Source: Lepas anatifera (Eukaryota > Arthropoda > Thecostraca > Lepadidae). Taken from it: DNA of 64,000 nucleotides. The translations under genes and the position numbers were made by a program. Of this stretch, positions 10,551 to 22,778 are shown in pieces. The stretch's first letter is position 1, and every line of letters begins with the position of its first letter. Location of the stretch: positions 4,478,501-4,542,500 of the forward strand of contig JAOTON010001038.1 of the NCBI GenBank assembly GCA_034440635.1, read 5' to 3'. A model generated the notes under the pieces. The model did no database searches. It was not told where the DNA came from and was given only the letters and a program-made list of their open reading frames with translations.

Positions 10551-11074
10551 CATGTATAGTAACGTTTATGCGGGTACTTGCAGTGGCGGATGTAGCCAGT
10601 AGCTTGAAAGGGAATCAAAGCCGAAAAGCAAAAAAAAATGTCACGCGGTTAAAGATTTTCCACCAACTAACTGGACAGTAGGTTGAGGGGGACGGGTAAA
10701 CCCCATTAAGAAAAAAAAATAAATAAAACCCCACGGGGTGTAAGACTTAGTCACAAGATGCTCTTGCTTTTGCTATCAAAAGACCATTGACTAAATTAAA
10801 ATCAATATTAAGAAAATAAGGTTCAATGTTTACTAAGGTGTTGATAGGTCCTGTTTGAAGTTGACGGGCCCGGTTTGAGCACGAAAACCTTTCTTATAAA
10901 ATAAAAAGAAAGCAGGACAAAAAGGAGGTCGACAGCTTTGGGAAGGGCACAAGCGTAATTTTGTCCCGAACTTTTTCGTTCGGGGGAAAGGCCGAATACC
11001 CAGAGATCAACCTTTGGTTTTCAGGAGCATATTACTTTCTTTCAATTTACATTACTCCTGGAAGAGGATAGTTC

Positions 11075-11146
11075 GGCCCCGTGGTGTAACGGTTAGCACT
11101 CAGGACTCTGAATCCTGCGATCCGGGTTCAAATCTCGGCGGGACCT
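11075..11146 (+). tRNA. tRNA-Gln (CUG)
   Basis: Unit 10. A52 to G in the T stem leaves a G-U pair; otherwise consensus. Confidence 0.92.
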
Positions 11147-11358
11147 GAAATTTTATAAGCATGTGGAACGCATTACTCCAAGGAACCTCGTTCAAGATTC
11201 AAAATGAAAGTACGTTTTTCTTTTGCTGTAGACATATCAAGGGCTAGTTATATATTTTTCAAAGACGTCACGATTAAATGTTGAGAGGATTAACTAAACA
11301 CCTTTATATGAGAACAGGCTGTCCAGACCAGTTCTTAACACCTGCTCCCTCGAAAAAT

Positions 11359-11431
11359 TGGAGCTGCGGTGTATCGATCCCCGTACCTCTTACATGCTAA
11401 CCGAGCGCTCTACCACTTGAGCTACAGCCCC
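11359..11431 (-). tRNA. tRNA-Ala (AGC), variant
   Basis: Unit 10. Changes in the T stem and C31 to G at the top of the anticodon stem; AGC kept. Likely weakened. Confidence 0.7.
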
Positions 11432-11962
11432 CATGTACAGTACCGTTTATGCGGGTACTTGCAGGGGCGGATCTAACCAGTAGCTTGGGAGGGAATCAAA
11501 GCCGAAAAGCAAAAAAGAAAATAAACGTCTCGTGGTTCAATATTTTGCTTCGAACTAACTGGACAGTAGGTTAAGGGGGACAGGTAAACCCAGTTAGAGA
11601 AAAAATAGATAAAACCTCACGGGGTGTAAGACTTAGTCTCGAGATGCTTTTGCTTTTGCTATCAAAAGAGGCATTGACTAAAAAATTTGTTTTCAAATTT
11701 AAGAAAAAAGGTTCAATGTTTAAGCAAAAGTTGACAGGTCCTGTTTGAAGTTGACGGGCCCGGTTAGAGCACGAAAACCTTTCTTATAAAATAAAAAGCA
11801 GCGACAAAAAGTAGGTCGGCAGCTTTGGGGTGGCCACAACCATAGTTTTGTGCCGAACTTTTTCGTTCCGGGGAGAGGGCAAATACCCATAGATCAATCT
11901 TTGGTTACAGGAACAGACTAATTTTTTTCAATTTACATTGCTCCTGGAATATTATATAGTAT

Positions 11963-12034
11963 GGCCCCGTGGTGTAACAGTTAGCACTCAGGACTCTGAA
12001 TCCTGCGATCCGAGTTCAAATCTCGGCGGGACCT
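11963..12034 (+). tRNA. tRNA-Gln (CUG), D-loop variant
   Basis: Unit 11. The conserved GG of the D loop is AG, which weakens the A box; rest consensus. Confidence 0.82.
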
Positions 12035-12245
12035 GACATTTTAGAAGAATGTTGAAGGGCATTACTCAAAAGAACTTGATTTCAAGTCCAAATGAAACTA
12101 CGTTTTTCTTTTGCTGTAGATATATCAAGGGCTAGTTATATACGTTTCAAAGACGTTACAATTAAATGTTGAGAAGATTAACTGAACACCTTTATATGAG
12201 AACAGGCTGTCCAGCCAGTTCCTAACACTCGTTCCCTCGAAAAAT

Positions 12246-12318
12246 TGGAGCTGCGGGGTATCGATCCCCGTACCTCTCACATGCTAAGCGAGCGCTCTAC
12301 CACTTGAGCTACAGCCCC
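12246..12318 (-). tRNA. tRNA-Ala (AGC)
   Basis: Unit 11; consensus. Confidence 0.95.
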
Positions 12319-12832
12319 CATGTACAGTATCTTTTATGCGGGTACTTGCAGTGGCGGATGTAGCCAGTAGCTTGATAAGGGAATCAAAGCCGAAAAGCAA
12401 AAAAATGTCACGCGGTTAAAGATTTTCCACCAACTAACTGGACAGTAGGTTGAGGGGGACAGGTAAACCCCATTAGAAAAAAGATAAATAAAACCGCACG
12501 GGGTGTAAGACTTGGTCACAAGATGCTCTTGCTTTTGCTATCAAAAGACCATTGACTAAAAAACTAATATTAAGAAAATACGGTTCAATGTTTACTTAGG
12601 AGTTCATAGGTCGTGTTTGAAGTTGACGGGCCCGGTTGAAGCACGAACACATTTCTTATAAAATAAAAAGAAAGCGGGACAAAAAGGAGGTCAAGAGCTT
12701 TGGGGTGGGCAAAACCATAGTTTGTCCCGAACTTTTTCGTTCGGGGGAAGAGGCAAAATACGCATAGATCAACCACTGGTTTCAGGACCAGAACTTCTTT
12801 CAATTTGCATTGCTCCTGGAAGACTTTACGTC

Positions 12833-12904
12833 GGCCCCGTGGTGTAACGGTTAGCACTCAGGACTCTGAATCCTGCGATCCGAGTTCAAATCTCGGCGGG
12901 ACCT
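12833..12904 (+). tRNA. tRNA-Gln (CUG)
   Basis: Unit 12; consensus. Confidence 0.95.
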
Positions 12905-13114
12905 GACATTTTAGAAGAATGTTGAAGGCATTACTCAAAAGAACTTGATTTCAAGTCCAAATGAAACTACGTTTTTCTTTTCCTGTAGATATATCAAGGG
13001 CTAGTTATATATGTTTCAAAGACGTCACAATTAAATGTTGAGAAAATTAACTGAACACCTTTATATGAGAACAGGTTGTCCAGCCAGTTCCTAACACTCG
13101 TTCCCTCGAAAAAT

Positions 13115-13187
13115 TGGAGCTGCGGGGTATCGATCCCCGTACCTCTCACATGCTAAGCGAGCGCTCTACCACTTGAGCTACAGCCCC
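13115..13187 (-). tRNA. tRNA-Ala (AGC)
   Basis: Unit 12; consensus. Confidence 0.95.
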
Positions 13188-13705
13188 CATGTACAGTACC
13201 GTTTATGCGGGTACTTGCAGTGGCGGATGTAGCCAGTAGCTTGAAAGGGAATCAAAGCCGAAAAGCAAAAAAAAATGTCACGCGGTTAAAGATTTTCCAC
13301 AAACTAACTGGACAGTAGGTTGAGGGGGACAGGTAAACCCCATTAGAAAAAATATAAATAAAACCGCACGGGGTGTAAGACTTAGTCACAAGATGCTCTT
13401 GCGTTTGCTATCAAAAGACCATTGACTAAAAAATCAATTTTAAGAAAATAAGGTTCAATGTTTGCTTAGGAGTTGATAGGTCCTGTTTGAAGTTGACGGG
13501 CCCGGTTTGAGCACAAAAACCTTTCTTATAAAATAAAAAGAAAGCAGGACAAAAAGGAGGTCGACAGCTTTCGGGAGGGCACAAGCGTAATTTTGTCCTA
13601 AACTTTTTCGTTCGGGGAAAAGGCCGAATACCCATAGATCAACATTTGGTTTCAGGAGCAGATTACTTTCTTTCAATTTACATTACTCCTGGAAGAGAAT
13701 AGTTC

Positions 13706-13777
13706 GGCCCCGTGGTGTAACGGTTCGCATTCAGGACTCTGAATCATGCAATCCGAGTTCAAATCTCTGCGGGACCT
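13706..13777 (+). pseudogene. tRNA-Gln pseudogene, subfamily P (first copy)
   Basis: Founder-type copy of a recurrent degenerate form. The D arm reads GGTTCGCAT, the anticodon stem has an A opposite G, and the T stem has CTCTG instead of CTCGG. CUG anticodon retained. The same set of changes recurs in units 23, 31, 37, 42, 43, 49, 53 and 58. Confidence 0.75.
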
Positions 13778-13989
13778 GACACTTTTTATAACAATGTTGA
13801 ACGCAATACTCCAAGGAACCTCGTTCAAAGTCAAAATGAAAGTACGTTTTTCTTTTGCTGTAGGTATATCAAGGGCTAGTTATATACTTTTCAAAGACGT
13901 CACAATTAAATGTTGAGAGGATTAACTAAACACCTTTATATGAGAACAGGCTGTCCAGCCAGTTCTTAACACCCGTTCCCTCGAAAACT

Positions 13990-14062
13990 TAGAACTGCGG
14001 GGTATTGACCCCCGTACCTCTCACATGCTAACCGAGCGCTCTATCACTTGAGCTACAGCCCC
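13990..14062 (-). pseudogene. tRNA-Ala pseudogene, subfamily P partner
   Basis: Acceptor 3' side altered (plus strand TAGAACTG), T loop changed and anticodon stem top mismatched; AGC remains. Confidence 0.7.
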
Positions 14063-14590
14063 AATGTATAGTGACGTTTATACAGGTACTTGCAGGGGCG
14101 GATCTAACCAGTAGCTTGAGAGGGAATCAAAGCCGAAAAGCAAAAAAGGAAAAAAACGTCACGCAGTTGCATATTTTCCATCGAATAACTGGACAGTAGC
14201 TTAAAGCGACGGGTAAACCCAGTAAGGAAAAAAACAGATAAAACCCCACGGAGTGTAAGACTTGGTCTGAAGATGGTCTTGCTTTTGCTATCAAAAGATC
14301 ACAGACTAAATTTGTGTTCAAAATTAAGAAAATAACATTCAATGTTTCAACAAAAGTTGACAGTTCCTGTTTGAAGTTGACGGGCCCGGTTTGAGCACGA
14401 AAACCTTTCTTATAAAATCAAAAGAAAGCAGAACAAAAAGGAGGTCGACAGCTTTGGGAAGGGCACAAGCGTAATTTTGTCCCAAACTTTTTCGTTCGGG
14501 GGAAAGGCCGAATACCCAGAGATCAACCTTTGGTTTTCAGGAGCATATTACTTTCTTTCAATTTAAATTACTCCTGGAAGATAATAGTTC

Positions 14591-14662
14591 GGCCCCGTGG
14601 TGTAACGGTTAGCACTCAGGACTCTGAATCCTGCGATCTGGGTTCAAATCTCGGCGGTACCT
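14591..14662 (+). tRNA. tRNA-Gln (CUG), G69 to T
   Basis: Unit 14. The acceptor 3' strand is CGGTACC while the 5' strand is still GGCCCCG, so 4-69 is C-U on top of C3-A70. It is the half-changed state of the subfamily with A4-U69. Confidence 0.72.
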
Positions 14663-14870
14663 GTAATTTTATAAGAATGTGGAACGCATTACTCCAAGAA
14701 ACCTCGTTGAAGATTCATATGAAAGTACGTTTTTCTTTTGCTGTAGATATATCAAGGGCTAGTTATATACTTTTCGCAGACGTCACGATCAAATTTTACA
14801 TAATTATCTTAACACCTTCATATGAGAACAGGCCGTCAGACTAGTTCCTCACACCTGCTACCTTAAAAAT

Positions 14871-14943
14871 TGCAGCTGCGGTGTATCGATCCCCGTACCT
14901 CTTACATGCTAAGCGAGCGCTCGACCACTTAAGCTACAGAACC
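14871..14943 (-). pseudogene. tRNA-Ala pseudogene, broken acceptor
   Basis: Acceptor start GGTTCTG no longer pairs with the 3' strand at positions 2-4, and the G3-U70 identity pair is lost. AGC remains. Confidence 0.75.
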
Positions 14944-15466
14944 CATGCACAGTACCGTTTATGCGGGTACTTGCAGTGGCGGATCTAACGAGTTGCTTGG
15001 GAGGAAATCAAAGCCGAAAAGCAAAAAAGAAAATAAACGTCTCGTGGTTCAATATTTTGCTTCGAATAACTGGACAGTAAATTAAAGGGGCGGGTAAACC
15101 CAGTTAGGAAAAAAACAGATAAAACCTCACGGGGGTAAGACTTAATTTGGAGATGGTTTTGCTTTTGCTATCAAAAGATAAAAGACTAAATTTGTTTTCA
15201 AATTTAAGAAAAAAATTCAATGTTTAAGCAAAAGTTGACAGATCCTGTTTGAAGTTGGCGGGCCCGGGTAGAGCACGAAAACCTTTCTTATAAAATAAAA
15301 AAGCACGACAAAAAGTAGGTCGGCAGCTTTGAGGTGGCCACAAGCGTAGTTTTGTGCCAAAGTTTTTCGTTCCGGGGAGAGGGCAAATACCCATAGATCA
15401 ATCTTTGGTTACAGGAACAGATTAATTTTTTTCAATTTACATTACTCCTGGAATATTATATAGTAT

Positions 15467-15538
15467 GGCCCCGTGGTGTAACAGCTAGGACTCAGGACTC
15501 TGAATCCTGCGATCCGAGTTCAAATCTCGGCGGGACCT
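15467..15538 (+). tRNA. tRNA-Gln (CUG), D-arm variant
   Basis: Unit 15. D arm AACAGCTAGGAC breaks a D-stem pair and the GG of the D loop; everything else is consensus. First copy of a form recurring in units 33, 39, 51, 55 and 60. Confidence 0.75.
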
Positions 15539-15749
15539 GACATTTTAGAATAATGTTGAAGGCACTACTCAAAAGAACTTAATTTCAAGTCCAAATGAAA
15601 CTACGTTTTTCTTTTGCTGTAGATATATCAAGGGCTAGTTATATACGTTTCAAAGGACGTTACAATTAAATGTTGAGAAGATTAACTGAACACCTTTATA
15701 TGAGAACAGGCTGTCCAGCCAGTTCCTAACACTCGTTCCCTCGAAAAAT

Positions 15750-15822
15750 TGGAGCTGCGGGGTATCGATCCCCGTACCTCTCACATGCTAAGCGAGCGCT
15801 CTACCACTTGAGCTACAGCCCC
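15750..15822 (-). tRNA. tRNA-Ala (AGC)
   Basis: Unit 15; consensus. Confidence 0.95.
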
Positions 15823-16334
15823 CATGTACTGTATCTTTTATGCGGGTACTTGCAGTGGCGGATGTAGCCAGTAGCTTGATAAGGGAATCAAAGCCGAAAA
15901 GCAAAAAAATGTCACGCGGTTAAAGATTTTCCACCAACTAACTGGACAGTAGGTTGAGGGGGACAGGTAAACCCCATTAGAAAAAAGATAAATAAAACCG
16001 CACGGGGTGTAAGACTTGGTCACAAGATGCTCTTGCTTTTGCTATCAAAAGACCATTGACTAAAAAACTAATATTAAGAAAATACGGTTCAATGTTTACT
16101 TAGGAGTTGATAGGTCCTGTTTGAAGTTGACGGGCCCGGTTGAAGCACGAACACATTTCTTATAAAATAAAAAGAAAGCGGGACAAAAAGGAGGTCAAGA
16201 GCTTTGGGGTGGGCAAAACCATAGTTTGTCCCGAACTTTTTCGTTCGGGGGAGAGGGCAAATACGCATAGATCAACCACTGGTTTCAGGACCAGACTTCT
16301 TTCAATTTGCATTGCTCCTGGAAGAGTTTACGTC

Positions 16335-16406
16335 GGCCCCGTGGTGTAACGGTTAGCACTCAGGACTCTGAATCCTGCGATCCGAGTTCAAATCTCGGCG
16401 GGACCT
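16335..16406 (+). tRNA. tRNA-Gln (CUG)
   Basis: Unit 16; consensus. Confidence 0.95.
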
Positions 16407-16616
16407 GACATTTTAGAAGAATGTTGAAGGCATTACTCAAAAGAACTTGATTTCAAGTCCAAATGAAACTACGTTTTTCTTTTGCTGTAGATATATCAAG
16501 GGCTAGTTATATACGTTTCAAAGACGTCACAATTAAATGTTGAGAAGATTAACTGAACACCTTTATATGAGAACAGGCTGTCCAGCCAGTTCCTAACACT
16601 CGTTCCCTCGAAAAAT

Positions 16617-16689
16617 TGGAGCTGCGGGGTATCGATCCCCGTACCTCTCACATGCTAAGCGAGCGCTCTACCACTTGAGCTACAGCCCC
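16617..16689 (-). tRNA. tRNA-Ala (AGC)
   Basis: Unit 16; consensus. Confidence 0.95.
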
Positions 16690-17203
16690 CATGTACAGTA
16701 CCGTTTATGTGGGTACTTGCAGTGGCGGATGTAGCCAGTAGCTTGAAAGGGAATCAAAGCCGAAAAGCAAAAAAAATGTCACGCGGTTAAAGATTTTCCA
16801 CCAACTAACTGGACACTAGGTTGAGGGGGACAGGTAAACCCCATTAGAAAAAATATAAATAAAACCGCACGGGGTGTAAGACTTGGTCACAAGATGCTCT
16901 TGCTTTTGCTATCAAAAGACCATTGACTAAAAAATCAATATTAAAAAATAAGGTTCAATGTTTACACAGGTGGTGACAGGTCCTATTGAAGTTGACGGGC
17001 TCGGTTGAAGCACGGACACCTTTCTTATAAAATAAAAAGAAAGTGGGACAAAAAGGAGGTCATCAGCTTTGGGGTGGGCAAAACCATAGTTTGTTCCGAA
17101 CTTTTTCGTTCGGGGGAGAGGGCAAATACCCATAGATCAACCACTGGTTTCAGGAGCAGACTCCTTTCTTTCAATTTGCATTGCTCCTGGAACAGTTTAC
17201 GTC

Positions 17204-17275
17204 GGCCTCGTGGTGTAACGGTTAGCACTCAGGACTCTGAATCCTGCGATCCGAGTTCAAATCTCGGCGGGACCT
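17204..17275 (+). tRNA. tRNA-Gln (CUG)
   Basis: Unit 17. C5 to T gives a U-G acceptor pair; otherwise consensus. Confidence 0.9.
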
Positions 17276-17485
17276 GACATTTTAGAAGAATGTTGAAGGC
17301 ATTACTCAAAAGAACTTCTTTTCAAGTCCAAATGAAACGACGTTTTTCTTTTGCTGTAGATATATCAAGGGCTAGTTATATACGTTTCAAAGACGTTACA
17401 ATTAAATGTTGAGAAGATTAACTGAACACCTTTATATGAGAACAGGCTGTCCAGCCAGTTCCTAACACTCGTTCCCTCGAAAAAT

Positions 17486-17558
17486 TGGAGCTGCGGGGTA
17501 TCGATCCCCGTACCTCTCACATGCTAAGCGAGCGCTCTACCACTTGAGCTACAGCCCC
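17486..17558 (-). tRNA. tRNA-Ala (AGC)
   Basis: Unit 17; consensus. Confidence 0.95.
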
Positions 17559-18070
17559 CATGTACAGTATCTTTTATGCGGGTACTTGCAGTGGCGGATG
17601 TAGCCAGTAGCTTGATAAGGGAATCAAAGCCGAAAAGCAAAAAAATGTCACGCGGTTAAAGATTTTCCACCAACTAACTGGACAGTAGGTTGAGGGGGAC
17701 AGGTAAACCCCATTAGAAAAAAGATAAATAAAACCGCACGGGGTGTAAGACTTGGTCACAAGATGCTCTTGCTTTTGCTATCAAAAGACCATTGACTAAA
17801 AAACTAATATTAAGAAAATACGGTTCAATGTTTACTTAGGAGTTGATAGGTCCTGTTTGAAGTTGACGGGCCCGGTTGAAGCACGAACACCTTTCTTATA
17901 AAATAAAAAGAAAGCGGGACAAAAAGGAGGTCAACAGCTTTGGGGTGGGCAAAACCATAGTTTGTCCCGAACTTTTTCGTTCGGGGGAGAGGGAAAATAC
18001 GCATAGATCAACCACTGGTTTCAGGACCAGACTTCTTTCAATTTGCATTGCTCCTGGAAGACTTTACGTC

Positions 18071-18142
18071 GGCCCCGTGGTGTAACGGTTAGCACTCAGG
18101 ACTCTGAATCCTGCGATCCGAGTTCAAATCTCGGCGGGACCT
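18071..18142 (+). tRNA. tRNA-Gln (CUG)
   Basis: Unit 18; consensus. Confidence 0.95.
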
Positions 18143-18352
18143 GACATTTTAGAAGAATGTTGAAGGCATTACTCAAAAGAACTTGATTTCAAGTCCAAAT
18201 GAAACTACGTTTTTCTTTTGCTGTAGATATATCAAGGGCTAGTTATATACGTTTCAAAGACGTCACAATTAAATGTTGAGAAAATTAACTGAACACCTTT
18301 ATATGAGAACAGGTTGTCCAGCCAGTTCCTAACACTCGTTCCCTCGAAAAAT

Positions 18353-18425
18353 TGGAGCTGCGGGGTATCGATCCCCGTACCTCTCACATGCTAAGCGAGC
18401 GCTCTACCACTTGAGCTACAGCCCC
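18353..18425 (-). tRNA. tRNA-Ala (AGC)
   Basis: Unit 18; consensus. Confidence 0.95.
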
Positions 18426-18939
18426 CATGTACAGTACCGTTTATGCGGGTACTTGCAGTGGCGGATGTAGCCAGTAACTTGAAAGGGAATCAAAGCCGAA
18501 AAGCAAAAAAAATGTCACGCGGTTAAAGATTTTCCACAAACTAACTGGACAGTAGGTTGAGGGGGACAGGTAAACCCCATTAGAAAAAATATAAATAAAA
18601 CCGCACGGGGTGTAAGACTTAGTCACAAGATGCTCTTGCTTTTGCTATCAAAAGACCATTGACTAAAAAATCAATATTAAGAAAATAAGGTTCAATGTTT
18701 ACTTAGGAGTTGATAGGTCCTGTTTGAAGTTGACGGGCCCGGTTGGAGCACGAAAACCTTTCTTATAAAATAAAAAGAAAGCGGGACAAAAAGGAGGTCA
18801 ACAGCTTTGGGGTGGGCAAAACCATAGTTTGTCCTGAACTTTTTCGTTCGGGGAAAAGGCCAAATACCCATAGATCAACCACTGGTTTCAGGAGCAGTAC
18901 TTTCTTTCAATTTGCATTGCTCCTGGAAGAGTTTACGTC

Positions 18940-19011
18940 GGCCCCGTGGTGTAACGGTTAGCACTCAGGACTCTGAATCCTGCAATCCGAGTTCAAATCT
19001 CGGCGGGACCT
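18940..19011 (+). tRNA. tRNA-Gln (CUG)
   Basis: Unit 19. One G to A in the variable region. Confidence 0.92.
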
Positions 19012-19221
19012 GACATTTTAGAAGAATGTTGAAGGCATTACTCAAAAGAACTTCGTTCCAAGTCCAAATGAAACTACGTTTTTCTTTTGCTGTAGATATA
19101 TCAAGGGCTAGTTATATACGTTTCAAAGACGTCACAATTAAATGTTGAGAAGATTAACTGAACACCTTTATATGAGAACAGGCTGTCCAGCCAGTTCCTA
19201 ACACTCGTTCCCTCGAAAAAT

Positions 19222-19294
19222 TGGAGCTGCGGGGTATCGATCCCCGTACCTCTCACATGCTAACCGAGCGCTCTACCACTTGAGCTACAGCCCC
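19222..19294 (-). tRNA. tRNA-Ala (AGC), variant
   Basis: Unit 19. C31 to G mismatch at the top of the anticodon stem. Confidence 0.8.
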
Positions 19295-19606
19295 CATGTA
19301 CAGTACCGTTTATGCGGGTACTTGCAGTGGCGGATCTAACCAGTAGCTTGAGAGGGAATCAAAGCCGAAAAGCAAAAAAAAATGTCACGCGGTTAAAGAT
19401 TTTCCATCAAACTAACTGGACAGTAGGTTGAGGGGGACAGGTAAACCCAATAAGAAAAAAAATAAATAAAACCGCACGGGGTGTAAGACTTGGTCACAAG
19501 ATGCTCTTGCTTTTGCTATCAAAAGACCATTGACTAAAATTAATCAATATTAAAAAAATAACGTTCAATGTTTCACACAAGTGTGACAGGTCCTGTTTGA
19601 AGTTGA

Positions 19607-19800
19607 CGGGCCCGGTTTGAGCACGAACACCTTTCTTATAAAATAAAAAGAAAGCGGGACAAAAAGGAGGTCAACAGCTTTGGGGTGGGCACAACCATAA
19701 TTTTGTCCCGAACTTTTTCGTTCGGGGAAAGGGCAAATACCCATAGATCAACCACTGGTTTCAGGAGCAGATTACTTTCTTTCAATTTGCATTGCTCCTG
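19607..19800. repeat. Inverted-repeat cluster of the spacer (representative unit)
   Basis: Upstream of the Gln gene at 19816 the spacer holds: CGGGCCCG palindrome (19607-19614); CTTTCTT/AAGAAAG (19631-19637 with 19648-19654); CGGGACAAAA/TTTTGTCCCG (19655-19664 with 19701-19710); CCCGAAC/GTTCGGG (19707-19713 with 19720-19726); CAGGAGCA/TGCTCCTG (19762-19769 with 19793-19800). The second and third large stems share four bases and so exclude each other. The same series occurs in most units. Function unknown. Confidence 0.8.
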
Positions 19801-19815
19801 GAAGACTTTATAGTC

Positions 19816-19887
19816 GGCCCCGTGGTGTAACGGTTAGCACTCAGGACTCTGAATCCTGCGATCCGAGTTCAAATCTCGGCGGGACCT
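19816..19887 (+). tRNA. tRNA-Gln (CUG)
   Basis: Unit 20; consensus. Confidence 0.95.
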
Positions 19888-20097
19888 GACATTTTAGAAT
19901 AATGTTGAAGGCACTACTCAAAAGAACTTAATTTCAAGTCGAAATGAAACTACGTTTTTCTTTTGCTGTAGATATATCAAGGGCTAGTTATATACGTTTC
20001 AAAGACGTTACAATTAAATGTTGAGAAGATTAACTGAACACCTTTATATGAGAACAGGCTGTCCAGCCAGTTCCTAACACTCGTTCCCTCGAAAAAT

Positions 20098-20170
20098 TGG
20101 AGCTGCGGGGTATCGATCCCCGTACCTCTCACATGCTAAGCGAGCGCTCTACCACTTGAGCTACAGCCCC
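20098..20170 (-). tRNA. tRNA-Ala (AGC)
   Basis: Unit 20; consensus. Confidence 0.95.
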
Positions 20171-20682
20171 CATGTACTGTATCTTTTATGCGGGTACTTG
20201 CAGTGGCGGATGTAGCCAGTAGCTTGAAAGGGAATCAAAGCCGAAAAGCAAAAAAATGTCACGCGGTTAAAGATTTTCCACCAACTAACTGGACAGTAGG
20301 TTGAGGGGGACAGGTAAACCCCATTAGAAAAAAGATAAATAAAACCGCACGGGGTGTAAGACTTGGTCACAAGATGCTCTTGCTTTTGCTATCAAAAGAC
20401 CATTGACTAAAAAACTAATATTAAGAAAATACGGTTCAATGTTTACTTAGGAGTTGATAGGTCGTGTTTGAAGTTGACGGGCCCGGTTGAAGCACGAACA
20501 CCTTTCTTATAAAATAAAAAGAAAGCGGGACAAAAAGGAGGTCAAGAGCTTTGGGGTGGGCAAAACCATAGTTTGTCCCGAACTTTTTCGTTCGGGGGAG
20601 AGGGCAAATACGCATAGATCAACCACTGGTTTCAGGACCAGACTTTCTTTCAATTTGCATTGCTCCTGGAAGAGTTTACGTC

Positions 20683-20754
20683 GGCCCCGTGGTGTAACGG
20701 TTAGCACTCAGGACTCTGAATCCTGCGATCCGAGTTCAAATCTCGGCGGGACCT
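20683..20754 (+). tRNA. tRNA-Gln (CUG)
   Basis: Unit 21; consensus. Confidence 0.95.
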
Positions 20755-20965
20755 GACATTTTAGAAGAATGTTGAAAGGCATTACTCAAAAGAACTTAAT
20801 TTCAAGTCCAAATGAAACTACGTTTTTCTTTTGCTGTAGATATATCAAGGGCTAGTTATATACGTTTCAAAGACGTTACAATTAAATGTTGAGAAGATTA
20901 ACTGAACACCTTTATATGAGAACAGGCTGTCCAGCCAGTTCCTAACACTCGTTCCCTCGAAAAAT

Positions 20966-21038
20966 TGGAGCTGCGGGGTATCGATCCCCGTACCTCTCAC
21001 ATGCTAAGCGAGCGCTCTACCACTTGAGCTACAGCCCC
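20966..21038 (-). tRNA. tRNA-Ala (AGC)
   Basis: Unit 21; consensus. Confidence 0.95.
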
Positions 21039-21550
21039 CATGTACAGTACCGTTTATGTGGGTACTTGCAGTGGCGGATGTAGCCAGTAACTTGAAAGGG
21101 AATCAAAGCCGAAAAGCAAAAAAAAATGTCACGCGGTTAAAGATTTTCCACAAACTAACTGGACAGTAGGTTGAGGGGGACAGGTAAACCCCATTAGAAA
21201 AAATATAAATAAAACTGCACGGGGTGTAAGACTTGGTCACAAGATGCTCTTGCGTTTGCTATCAAAAGACCATTGACTAAAAAATCAATATTAAAAAAAT
21301 AAGGTTCAATGTTTACACAGGTGGTGACAGGTCCTATTGAAGTTGACGGGCTCGGTTGAAGCACGGACACCTTTCTTATAAAATAAGAAGAAAGCGGGAC
21401 AAAAAGGAGGTCAACAGCTTTGGGGTGGGCAAAACCATAGTTTGTCCCGAACTTTTTCGTTCGGGGGAGAGGGAAAATACCCATAGATCAACCACTGGTT
21501 TCAGGACCAGACTTCTTTCAATTTGCATTGCTCCTGGAAGAGTTTACGTC

Positions 21551-21622
21551 GGCCCCGTGGTGTAACGGTTAGCACTCAGGACTCTGAATCCTGCGATCCG
21601 AGTTCAAATCTCGGCGGGACCT
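21551..21622 (+). tRNA. tRNA-Gln (CUG)
   Basis: Unit 22; consensus. Confidence 0.95.
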
Positions 21623-21832
21623 GACATTTTAGAAGAATGTTGAAGGCATTACTCAAAAGAACTTGATTTCAAGTCCAAATGAAACTACGTTTTTCTTTTG
21701 CTGTAGATATATCAAGGGCTAGTTATATACGTTTCAAAGACGTCACAATTAAATGTTGAGAAGATTAACTGAACACCTTTATATGAGAACAGGCTGTCCA
21801 GCCAGTTCCTAACACTCGTTCCCTCGAAAAAT

Positions 21833-21905
21833 TGGAGCTGCGGGGTATCGATCCCCGTACCTCTCACATGCTAAGCGAGCGCTCTACCACTTGAGCTACA
21901 GCCCC
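21833..21905 (-). tRNA. tRNA-Ala (AGC)
   Basis: Unit 22; consensus. Confidence 0.95.
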
Positions 21906-22421
21906 CATGTACAGTACCGTTTATGCGGGTACTTGCAGTGGCGGATGTAGCCAGTAGCTTGAAAGGGAATCAAAGCCGAAAAGCAAAAAAAATGTCACGC
22001 GGTTAAAGATTTTCCACAAACTAACTGGACAGTAGGTTGAGGGGGACAGGTAAACCCCATTAGAAAAATATAAATAAAACCGCACGGGGTGTAAGACTTA
22101 GTCACAAGATGCTCTTGCGTTTGCTATCAAAAGACCATTGACTAAAAAATCAATATTAAGAAAATAAGGTTCAATGTTTGCTTAGGAGTTGATAGGTCCT
22201 GTTTGAAGTTGACGGGCCCGGTTTGAGCACAAAAACCTTTCTTATAAAATAAAAAGAAAGCAGGACAAAAAGGAGGTCGACAGCTTTCGGGAGGGCACAA
22301 GCGTAATTTTGTCCTGAACTTTTTCGTTCGGGGAAAAGGCCGAATACCCACAGATCAACATTTGGTTTCAGGAGCAGATTACTTTCTTTCAATTTACATT
22401 ACTCCTGGAAGAGAATAGTTC

Positions 22422-22493
22422 GGCCCCGTGGTGTAACGGTTCGCATTCAGGACTCTGAATCATGAAATCCGAGTTCAAATCTCTGCGGGACCT
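22422..22493 (+). pseudogene. tRNA-Gln pseudogene, subfamily P
   Basis: Unit 23. Same defects as 13706, plus an extra A in place of C before the variable region. Confidence 0.75.
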
Positions 22494-22705
22494 GACACTT
22501 TTTATAACAATGTTGAACGCAATACTCCAAGGAACCTCGTTCAAAGTCAAAATTAAAGTACGTTTTTCTTTTGCTGTAGGTATATCAAGGGCTAGTTATA
22601 TACTTTTCAAAGACGTCACAATTAAATGTTGAGAAGATTAACTAAACACCTTTATATGAGAACAGGCTGTCCAGCCAGTTCTTAACACCCGTTCCCTCGA
22701 AAACT

Positions 22706-22778
22706 TAGAACTGCGGGGTATTGACCCCCGTACCTCTCACATGCTAACCGAGCGCTCTACCACTTGAGCTACAGCCCC
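22706..22778 (-). pseudogene. tRNA-Ala pseudogene, subfamily P partner
   Basis: Unit 23. Altered acceptor 3' side, T loop and anticodon-stem top as at 13990. Confidence 0.7.

Noticed and set aside
12334..12519. Recurring minus-strand 61-codon ORF (begins MTKSYTPCGF), seen in many units
   Set aside because: It is present only because the array unit is repeated. It runs from the spacer towards the Ala gene, varies in length and frame between units, and has no known motif or start context.
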